Below are positions 1-5,395 of a stretch of DNA of 6,078 nt, piece after piece. Each line of letters starts with the position of its first letter. Within the stretch, counting starts at the first letter, position 1. The notes beneath the pieces are model-generated. The model was given only the letters and a program-made list of their open reading frames with translations. It was not told the origin of the DNA and made no database searches. Origin of the DNA: Oscillospiraceae bacterium (GTDB taxonomy: Bacteria; Bacillota; Clostridia; Christensenellales; Aristaeellaceae). Where the stretch lies: assembly GCA_031282605.1 (NCBI GenBank), contig JAITDK010000241.1, positions 1 to 6,078 on the forward strand. The letters run 5' to 3'. The position numbers and the translations under genes are program-made.

Positions 1-128
1 CCCTGCGAAGGGCTATCCGCCCTTTCGAATCCTGACCAGGCTTCGCCTGGACCATCGTGATACACAATCTACCGGCTTCGGATCGCCGGTTGTACCTGGA
101 TAGTCTACCTCGGAACGTAATCTGTTCC
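1..128. repeat. Cluster of four short hairpins downstream of the beta-helix gene
   Basis: Four inverted repeats lie in a row: AAGGGC (8-13) with GCCCTT (19-24), extendable by a CG pair past a one-base bulge; CCAGGC (36-41) with GCCTGG (45-50), loop TTC; ACCGGC (71-76) with GCCGGT (85-90); and GGAAC (112-116) with GTTCC (124-128). None is followed by a T-run on either strand, so they are not textbook intrinsic terminators. The first two, with the short spacer between them, resemble the modular hairpin repeats scattered between genes in some gut Clostridia, but I recall this only as a general pattern and could not search for further copies. They may act as 3' stabilisers or rho-dependent ends of the minus-strand transcript. 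The rest of 1-164 holds no gene I can support. Confidence 0.45.
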
Positions 129-164
129 CCCGTTCCCCATTCCCTCCTCGTTCCTCCGACCGCT

Positions 165-2060
165 TTATGGCGCGGGTGTGGCTGGCGCCTGACCGGGATT
201 GAATCCGCCGCCTCCAAACCTGCCGCCCATTCTCCCATTCTGCAGGTTGTACGCGCCGCCGTCCTCCGCCGCTGACGAGACCACCGCATCCTCACTCAAC
301 GCCACGTCGAACCGCTTCACACCATTAACCCAAACGGATACCGTCTCGCCCGGCGACATATCCGGCGACGAGAACCCTGACGCGGAACACGCTATCTCGC
401 TCTCTAACGCTAGGATCACACCGCCAGCCTCATCGCGCAATTCAATCACGCTGCCCGCATCCACGGCCTGCCCAAACCGCGCCAGCAAAACGGGTTGAGT
501 AGATTCCGCCGCCACTGACAGCACGGAACCCGCCGTGATCAACCTGCCGCCATGCACCGTGAACTTTCCGTCAAAGTCGATCGCACCCTCCATGCCCTGC
601 GACTGTCCGTTCAAGTACAACTCGCCGCCGTACATGACGATATTGCCGTTCGCGTCGATCGTGTCCGTGCCTCCAGTCGCTCGAATCACGCCGCCGTTCA
701 CGACCAAAGTCATCAACGCCGCCGCCGAACCACCCCGACCCATACCCCAACCGCCGCCCCTGCTGGCCGACCCATCGCTCAGGTTGATCGAATCGTCCGC
801 CGATTGAATACTATGCTCGCCGCCGCTAATCTCAATCGCCGATCCTTCCAGCCCCTCAAAACAGCGCCCTATAATTACATTACCATCATCGATCCTCAGC
901 AATCCCTCCGCGTGAACGCCGTCGTCGCCCGTCTTGATCGAAAACTCGCCGTCGCCTATCCATACATCGCCATCAGAATGCACCGCATCGTCCTGCGTGT
1001 CCAGCTCGAACACCCCGCCCGACACGCCGATCATCGTCCCCGCTTTCAAGCCCTTCATGCTCTCGCCGTCGTCCTCGGTCTCCTCTACCGCTTGAAAGAA
1101 TCCGCCGAACCATCCGCCGCGTCCAACCCCCGCGCTTGACAGTTCGACGGCGTCCGCGCCGCCGCCAGCGTGGATCGCGTATTCACCGCCCTTGACGAAC
1201 AGCGCGGATTCAGCCTGTACGCCGTCATTATGCGCGGCGATGTTCAAGACGCAGTCCTCCAGTTGGATAAACCCCTTCGCCGGATCGCCGGCCTTAGTAG
1301 ACTTGATTCCGTCGCCACCCGATATGATCGACGCCGTTACACCCTTCATCGCAACGCCGTCGCTCCCTCGCAGCGCAAAACCGCCGACTGTGACGTCCAT
1401 CACGCCGCCGGTCATGATCAGCATATCCTTCGCCCATACGCCGCTCCCCGGACCCTCGACGGTCAGCATGCCGCCTCCGCTTATCACCAGGTCGTTCTTT
1501 ACATAAACGGCGGATTGCGCGGATTTGACGTCGTCGTCTTCGGAATCGACCGCGTCCGCAACGCCGCCCTTGACCGTGTTCGACGTACCGTCGGCTAGGA
1601 TGATCGCTACCCTCGCCGCTTTCCTGGCGTATATCGCCGCCGCGCCGTCATTGATGATCGCGGCGTCGTCCAGTATAAGCCGGACGACGTCTGTCTTCTT
1701 CGCGTCGATCAGCACCTGCCTGCCGTTCGACTCGCCTGTCAGGACATACGTGCCGGGCAGCTGTATAAGAATAGTCGACGCGTCGGCCGCCGCGCCGACG
1801 CCCGTTATTTTCACGCCGGACGCGGTCATGTCGATGCGCGCAGTGTCGCCTGGTATGGACGCGTCCTCATCCTCCGCCGTAAACGCGTACAACAATCCAG
1901 TGTAATCGACAGGCTCAACAACGGTCTCATCCGCCCGCGCGAACGCGAACCCATCAGCCGCCGGGAACGTCGCGGCGCACAGCAGCGCGGCGATTATCGT
2001 CACGGCGGCGATTGCGCGCCGCCGTCTATTCATGACGCCATGAGTATTATCGAATCCCAT
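165..2060 (-). CDS. Secreted Cthe_2159-family (DUF4353) beta-helix carbohydrate-binding protein
   Basis: A 631-residue exported protein. Residues 10-43 form a signal peptide: the basic stretch NRRRR, a hydrophobic core to about residue 33, and probable cleavage after AFA (41) or ARA (43); there is no lipobox. The body, about 50-600, consists of short beta-strands with recurring GG turns and an Asp ladder: GDGIKS (249-254), NDGVQA (278-283), ADAVEL (302-307), DDAVHS (357-362), DDGVHA (379-384), DDSINL (422-427) and TDTIDA (465-470). This is the pattern of the Cthe_2159 family, whose founding clostridial member is a calcium-binding right-handed parallel beta-helix that binds acidic polysaccharide such as polygalacturonate. 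Gly-rich inserts sit at 311-321 and 434-444, and the C-terminus is Gly-rich and then Pro/Ala-rich, without an LPXTG sorting signal. The start at 2060 is chosen because AAGGAG lies five bases upstream; an upstream in-frame GTG at 2096 has no ribosome site. Ligand and enzymatic activity, if any, are unknown. Its own promoter suggests expression apart from fhs. Confidence 0.85.
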   Translation of the reverse strand: MGFDNTHGVMNRRRRAIAAVTIIAALLCAATFPAADGFAFARADETVVEPVDYTGLLYAFTAEDEDASIPGDTARIDMTASGVKITGVGAAADASTILIQLPGTYVLTGESNGRQVLIDAKKTDVVRLILDDAAIINDGAAAIYARKAARVAIILADGTSNTVKGGVADAVDSEDDDVKSAQSAVYVKNDLVISGGGMLTVEGPGSGVWAKDMLIMTGGVMDVTVGGFALRGSDGVAMKGVTASIISGGDGIKSTKAGDPAKGFIQLEDCVLNIAAHNDGVQAESALFVKGGEYAIHAGGGADAVELSSAGVGRGGWFGGFFQAVEETEDDGESMKGLKAGTMIGVSGGVFELDTQDDAVHSDGDVWIGDGEFSIKTGDDGVHAEGLLRIDDGNVIIGRCFEGLEGSAIEISGGEHSIQSADDSINLSDGSASRGGGWGMGRGGSAAALMTLVVNGGVIRATGGTDTIDANGNIVMYGGELYLNGQSQGMEGAIDFDGKFTVHGGRLITAGSVLSVAAESTQPVLLARFGQAVDAGSVIELRDEAGGVILALESEIACSASGFSSPDMSPGETVSVWVNGVKRFDVALSEDAVVSSAAEDGGAYNLQNGRMGGRFGGGGFNPGQAPATPAP

Positions 2061-2065
2061 TATCA

Positions 2066-2071
2066 CTCCTT
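2066..2071 (-). promoter_or_regulatory. Ribosome binding site that fixes the beta-helix gene start
   Basis: On the minus strand AAGGAG is followed by TGATA and then ATG at 2060. This supports the start at 2060 over the in-frame GTG at 2096, which would lengthen the protein by 12 residues, and over the internal ATG at 2033, which would begin directly at the basic n-region of the signal peptide. Confidence 0.75.
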
Positions 2072-2134
2072 CCCGGCAGGACGCAAGCGCCATCACGCCG
2101 AACGCTCATGCGAACCATGTCCGCTGTGGCTTCT

Positions 2135-2163
2135 TATATAGTAGCACCCGAATGTAAACTCAA
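2135..2163 (-). promoter_or_regulatory. Sigma-70-type promoter for the beta-helix gene
   Basis: Minus strand: -35 TTGAGT (2163-2158), a 17-base spacer, and -10 TATATA (2140-2135). Four of six bases match the consensus in the -35 box and five of six in the -10 box. Transcription would start near 2128, leaving a leader of about 68 bases before the ATG at 2060. It lies wholly between fhs and the beta-helix gene, so the latter need not depend on read-through from fhs. Confidence 0.55.
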
Positions 2164-2178
2164 GATAAACAAACCGCG

Positions 2179-2203
2179 AATAAAATGTTAACGGAGCGTA
2201 AAC
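2179..2203 (-). terminator. Weak candidate terminator after fhs
   Basis: Just after the fhs stop on the minus strand, GTTTACG (2203-2197) can pair with CGTTAAC (2193-2187) across the loop CTC, with one T-T mismatch, and is followed by ATTTTATT (2186-2179). The stem is short and AT-rich, so termination would be inefficient. Its position four bases after the stop codon fits a 3' end. Confidence 0.35.
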
Positions 2204-2206
2204 ACG

Positions 2207-3877
2207 TCAGAATAGCCCGACGATATCGCCGTCGCCGTCCACGTCGATCGACTCCGCCGCCGGCGTCTTCGGTAATCCCGGCATCGCGATTATCTCGCCC
2301 GCGAACACGACCGCGAACCCCGCACCGCGCGAGTATCTCGCCTCGCGAACCGTCAGTATGAACCCATTCGGCGCACCCAGGCTGGACGGATCGTCGGTGA
2401 ACGAGTACTGCGTTTTGGCCATGCATACGGGCAGTCCAGCCGGATTGTCGCGCTCGATGCGGCGCAGCGCGGTCTTAACGCCCGCCGCGAATCGCACCTC
2501 CGCCGCGCCGTACACTCGCTTGGCGATCGACTCCACCTTGTTGACAAGGCTTTCCGACAGATCATATGTGAATGACAGTGGTTTCGGCGGTTCGGCCAGC
2601 GCCGCCATTACCTCCGAAGCCAGCGTCTCGCCGCCAGCGCCGCCGCGCGCCCATACCTCGCATCGCGCGACACGTGCGCCTACCGCCAGGCACGCGGATT
2701 CGATCGCCTCCAACTCCTGTTCGGTGTCCGTTGGGAAACGATTGATCGCCGCTACAACCGGACGATTCCACACCGTCGTGATGTTATGAATGTGGCGTTC
2801 CAGATTAGCCAACCCCTTTTTCAACGCGATCAGATTCTCCGCGCCGAGAGCGTCCTTGGCCGCGCCGCCGTGATACTTAAGCGCGCGCGCCGTCGCGACC
2901 AACACTACGCAATCTGGCTGAATCCCCAGTGCGCGGCATTTGATATCGATGAACTTCTCCGCGCCCAGATCCGCGCCGAAACCCGCCTCCGTCACCAGCA
3001 CGTCAGACAGCCGCAGCCCCAGCTCCGTCGCCGCCGCCGAGTTACAGCCGTGCGCTATGTTCGCGAACGGCCCGCCGTGAATCAGCACGGGCGCGCCTTC
3101 GAGCGTTTGCACCAGGTTCGGCGAGAACGCGTCGCGCAGCAGCGCGGTCATGGCTCCGGCCGCCCTCAAATCCCCCGCCGTTACCGCCTTGCCGTCAAAC
3201 GTGCGCGCTACCTCGATCCGGGATAATCGCTCCTTCAATTCCGTAAGATCACGCGCCAGGCAGAACACCGCCATTACCTCCGAGGCCGCCGTGATGTCAA
3301 ACCCATCCTCGCGCGCGAAGCCTCCGGATTTCCCGCCCAATCCGTCCACGATCCGGCGCAGCTGTCGGTCGTTCATATCCATGCATCGCCGCCAGCCGAC
3401 CTGGCGAGGGTCGATGCCCAGAGGGTTGCCCTGGGAGATCGAGTTGTCGACCATCGCGGCCAGCAGGTTGTTCGCGGCGGTTATGGCGTGCAGATCGCCC
3501 GTAAAGTGCAGGTTGATGTCGGCCATCGGGCCTACCTGCGCCCAGCCGCCGCCCGTCGCGCCGCCCTTTACGCCGAACACAGGACCCAGCGACGGTTCGC
3601 GCAGCGCGGCCATTGCGTTCACATTCGCGCGGCGCAGCGCGTCCGTCAGACCGATTGATACGGTCGTCTTTCCCTCGCCGGCCGGGGTGGGATTTATGGC
3701 GGTCACGAGAACCAGCCGCGCCTTTCGCGGCAGATCGGCATAGCGCCGCGCCTCAACCTTCGCCTTGTGTGTCCCGAACGGGATCAACGAGTCTCTCGAA
3801 ATGCCCGCCTTCCGCGCTATCTCCTCGATGGGTCGCAGCTCCACCTGCCGCGCTATGTCCAAATCCACTGACGGCAT
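2207..3877 (-). CDS. fhs: Formate-tetrahydrofolate ligase (10-formyl-THF synthetase)
   Basis: A complete 556-residue enzyme of the usual length. It joins formate to tetrahydrofolate at the cost of ATP, giving 10-formyl-THF in the cytoplasm; this supplies purine and formyl-Met synthesis and, in acetogens, the methyl branch of the Wood-Ljungdahl pathway. The nucleotide-binding P-loop PTPAGEGKTT is at 63-72. The first family signature appears as GVKGGATGGGW (102-112) and the second as VATARALKYHGG (327-338). Other near-invariant blocks are INLHFTGDLHA (121-131), HGGPFANIAHGCNS (267-280), TEAGFGADLGAEKF (296-309), FPTDTE (381-386), the folate-site region around W409, MAKTQYSF (486-493) and MPGLPK (532-537), ending in GLF as is typical. 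The start is supported by GGAGG six bases upstream. Deviations: T108 and W112 in the first signature (usually A and Y), A330 in the second, and WARGGAGG (409-416) where WAKGGEGG is common. No folD, fchA or metF neighbour is present, so it appears to be a single-gene unit. Confidence 0.97.
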   Translation of the reverse strand: MPSVDLDIARQVELRPIEEIARKAGISRDSLIPFGTHKAKVEARRYADLPRKARLVLVTAINPTPAGEGKTTVSIGLTDALRRANVNAMAALREPSLGPVFGVKGGATGGGWAQVGPMADINLHFTGDLHAITAANNLLAAMVDNSISQGNPLGIDPRQVGWRRCMDMNDRQLRRIVDGLGGKSGGFAREDGFDITAASEVMAVFCLARDLTELKERLSRIEVARTFDGKAVTAGDLRAAGAMTALLRDAFSPNLVQTLEGAPVLIHGGPFANIAHGCNSAAATELGLRLSDVLVTEAGFGADLGAEKFIDIKCRALGIQPDCVVLVATARALKYHGGAAKDALGAENLIALKKGLANLERHIHNITTVWNRPVVAAINRFPTDTEQELEAIESACLAVGARVARCEVWARGGAGGETLASEVMAALAEPPKPLSFTYDLSESLVNKVESIAKRVYGAAEVRFAAGVKTALRRIERDNPAGLPVCMAKTQYSFTDDPSSLGAPNGFILTVREARYSRGAGFAVVFAGEIIAMPGLPKTPAAESIDVDGDGDIVGLF

Positions 3878-3910
3878 AAGTTACCTCCATGAAAATATCT
3901 TATGGAACGT

Positions 3911-3939
3911 ATTGTACGGTCAAAGCGGAGGAATTACAA
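3911..3939 (-). promoter_or_regulatory. Candidate promoter for fhs
   Basis: Minus strand: -35 TTGTAA (3939-3934), 17-base spacer, -10 TACAAT (3916-3911). The start site would be near 3904, giving a short leader of about 27 bases that contains the GGAGG ribosome site (3888-3884). Such a leader is too short for a riboswitch. An alternative -35, TTGACC (3923-3918), lacks a good -10 at normal spacing. Confidence 0.45.
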
Positions 3940-3954
3940 GATCATGCGGAATAA

Positions 3955-3968
3955 CGCGTCACGACGCG
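3955..3968. repeat. Perfect inverted repeat CGCGTC-AC-GACGCG between the divergent promoters
   Basis: CGCGTC (3955-3960) and GACGCG (3963-3968) form a perfect 6-base inverted repeat with a two-base centre, in an otherwise AT-richer intergenic region. It lies 16 bases upstream of the fhs -35 box and about 37 bases upstream of the -35 box of the solute-binding gene. A two-base centre favours a protein-binding dyad over an RNA hairpin; no T-run follows. The binding protein is unknown. Confidence 0.35.
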
Positions 3969-3991
3969 AAACGGTTAATAATTTGTTACAT

Positions 3992-4051
3992 TTAGTCAAT
4001 GCCGATTTACAGAGCGACATAGTCGGGTTATACTAGAATAAGTCTGACTAA
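3992..4051. repeat. Inverted TTAGTCA half-sites flanking the plus-strand promoter
   Basis: TTAGTCA (3992-3998) and its complement TGACTAA (4045-4051) bracket the -35/-10 pair, with a related TAGTC at 4020-4024 between them. Such spaced copies could be binding sites of one repressor acting on both sides of the promoter. The motif is short, so chance is possible. Confidence 0.3.
4006..4034 (+). promoter_or_regulatory. Promoter of the solute-binding protein operon
   Basis: -35 TTTACA (4006-4011), a 17-base spacer, and -10 TATACT (4029-4034). Five of six bases match the consensus in each box, making this the best promoter in the window. The predicted start is near 4041, giving a leader of about 95 bases before the ATG at 4136. 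Confidence 0.7.
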
Positions 4052-4053
4052 TT
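4037..4053. promoter_or_regulatory. Palindromic operator candidate over the transcription start
   Basis: AATAAGTCTGACTAATT is a 17-base dyad centred on 4045 with seven of eight base pairs symmetric; the core AGTC-T-GACT is perfect. It covers the predicted start site (about 4041), just downstream of the -10 box, the classic position for a repressor of a transport operon. The regulator is not in the window. Confidence 0.5.
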
Positions 4054-4090
4054 GCGGCCTAATCGGACGCAGTTCGCCGACAGAGCAATT
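4050..4090 (+). other. Possible two-stem structure in the 5' leader
   Basis: AATTGC (4050-4055) can pair with GCAATT (4085-4090). Inside it, TCGG-A-CG (4063-4069) pairs with CG-CCGA (4075-4080) around the loop CAGTT. The structure would end 29 bases before the ribosome site and leaves that site free. It does not match a riboswitch class I recognise, and it may simply stabilise the mRNA. Confidence 0.25.
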
Positions 4091-4119
4091 CATATGGCAA
4101 AATAAATCAAGCCAACCCT

Positions 4120-4126
4120 AAGGAGG
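4120..4126 (+). promoter_or_regulatory. Strong ribosome binding site of the solute-binding protein
   Basis: AAGGAGG is a near-perfect Shine-Dalgarno sequence, nine bases before the ATG at 4136. It fits the high expression expected of a solute-binding protein and confirms the start. Confidence 0.8.
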
Positions 4127-4135
4127 AATCTGTCG

Positions 4136-5395
4136 ATGAGACTCCGCTCAATCCTTTCGATCGCACTCGCGCTGGCTCTCGCGCTGGCCATGACGTCAGG
4201 CTGCGCCGTCGCCCAGACCGCCGAACCCGCCGAGGTCGTCATCTGGCACACGTTCACCAACGACCAGGACACGACGCTCAACGCGATCGCCGACGAGTTC
4301 AACGCCAGCCAGACCGCCGCCAAGGTGGTCGTGCAGTCGCAGCCCTATCAAGACTTCCTGCCCAACGTGCTCAGCGCCGTATCCAACGGCGTAGGCCCTA
4401 ACATCATTATCAACTACGCGTCGACCGCCTCCGACTATGTCGAGGAAGGCCTGGTCGCCGATATCGGCAAGTATATCGACGATCCGCAGATAGGCATCCC
4501 CGGCTTCAAGGACTCGCTGCCCGCCGCGCTGGTCGAGGAAGCGTACGGCTTCGTTGACGGCAAGATGCACGCGTGGCCACTGGTCACCACCGGCCCGATA
4601 TTCTTCTACAACAAGACGCTGTATGACGAACTCGGACTGAAAGCGCCGGAGACATGGGCCGAGCTGGCCGAGAACAGCAAGAAGATCTATGAGGCGAAGG
4701 GCATCCCCGGCTTCGCGGCGGATTCCATCACCGATATTGGTCAGACGCTGATCATGCAGAACGGCTCCGGCTACATCGACGCCGAAAACAAGACGATACT
4801 GTGGAACAGCCCGGAAGCCATCGAGCGCCTCGAATGGTATGTCGATCTGCTCAAGTCCGGCGCGTTCGCGCTGAATCCGACGGGCGACTACTTCTCAAAC
4901 GACTTTAACTCCGGCTTGCTGGCGTCCTATGCCGGATCGTGCGCCGGGGTGCCGTACATCGCGCCCGACGGATTTGAGTACGCCGTGGCGCCGCTGCCCC
5001 AGGACGGTCCGGTGAAGTGGTATCCCGCCTGGAACCGCGGCTTCATCATCTTCACCGACGACGACGCGACCGAGAAGGCTTCCTACGAATTCGCGAAATA
5101 CTTTGCCTCCGCCGAGAACAACGTGAGGTGGGTCAAGTCGATGATCGCCCTGTCGCCATACGACTACACCTCGCAAACGGAATCTTATAATGAATTCCTC
5201 GCCGAGAATCCAGCGCTGGCAGCCGTTCAGGCTAACCTGCCTTACGCGGGATTCCTGCCCAGCGTGACCGGATCGGCCACTGTGCGCACCGAGCTGGAGA
5301 AGGCCGTCAAGCTGGCCGCCGGCGGACAGCTGACCGTCGCCGAAGCGGTAGCCGAGGCCGAAAAGGCTTGCAACGACGCGCTGCAAGGAAAATGA
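4136..5395 (+). CDS. ABC transporter solute-binding lipoprotein, family 1 (UgpB/MalE type)
   Basis: A 419-residue extracytoplasmic binding protein that would deliver a solute to an ABC importer. Residues 1-22 are a lipoprotein signal: MRLRS, a hydrophobic core built of Leu-Ala repeats (9-18), then TSGC with the lipidated Cys at 23. The mature protein opens with VVIWHTFTND (34-43), followed by a helix containing ADEFNAS (52-58), the usual start of family 1 binding proteins of the sugar and glycerol-3-phosphate group. Other typical blocks are YVEEGLVADI (101-110), WPLVTTGPIFFYNKTLYDEL (147-166), PETWAELAE (171-179), the aromatic-rich KWYPAWNRGFIIF (294-306) and a C-terminal EAVAEAEKACNDAL helix (403-416). 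Length is normal and the gene looks intact. Its stop overlaps the start of the downstream phosphodiesterase, so the two are probably made together. The ligand cannot be read from sequence; a sugar, a glycerol-3-phosphate-type compound or a phosphodiester are all possible. Permease genes must lie outside the window. Confidence 0.93.
   Translation: MRLRSILSIALALALALAMTSGCAVAQTAEPAEVVIWHTFTNDQDTTLNAIADEFNASQTAAKVVVQSQPYQDFLPNVLSAVSNGVGPNIIINYASTASDYVEEGLVADIGKYIDDPQIGIPGFKDSLPAALVEEAYGFVDGKMHAWPLVTTGPIFFYNKTLYDELGLKAPETWAELAENSKKIYEAKGIPGFAADSITDIGQTLIMQNGSGYIDAENKTILWNSPEAIERLEWYVDLLKSGAFALNPTGDYFSNDFNSGLLASYAGSCAGVPYIAPDGFEYAVAPLPQDGPVKWYPAWNRGFIIFTDDDATEKASYEFAKYFASAENNVRWVKSMIALSPYDYTSQTESYNEFLAENPALAAVQANLPYAGFLPSVTGSATVRTELEKAVKLAAGGQLTVAEAVAEAEKACNDALQGK

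Noticed and set aside
15..40. TTCGAATCC at 24-32 resembling a tRNA T-loop
   Set aside because: The flanking bases do not form the five-pair T-stem and no anticodon or acceptor arm is present on either strand.
1..60. Open plus-strand frame from the window edge to a TGA at 58-60, as the tail of a convergent gene
   Set aside because: The stretch is made of two hairpins, and the 19-residue translation resembles spurious readings of intergenic repeats; no evidence for a protein.
552..1139. Plus-strand open frame of 195 codons opposite the beta-helix gene
   Set aside because: It is antisense to a well-supported gene, has no ribosome site or recognisable domain, and its Arg/Ala/His-rich content is what a GC-rich repeat-containing gene gives in the opposite frame.
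2160..2426. Minus-strand open frame of 88 codons running past the end of fhs
   Set aside because: It overlaps the conserved C-terminus of fhs in another frame, lacks a ribosome site, and shows no domain.
3150..3743. Plus-strand open frame of 197 codons opposite fhs
   Set aside because: It is antisense to the conserved fhs coding region; composition and lack of motifs mark it as a shadow.
3944..4036. Small plus-strand open frame (30 codons) in the divergent intergenic region, with GGAGGA upstream
   Set aside because: It ends inside the -10 box of the transport promoter, so it would need a separate promoter that I do not see; the GGAGGA is 11 bases from the ATG, and the peptide resembles nothing known to me.
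4895..5386. Minus-strand open frame of 163 codons opposite the solute-binding gene
   Set aside because: Antisense shadow; Gly/Arg/Val-rich low-complexity translation with no motif.
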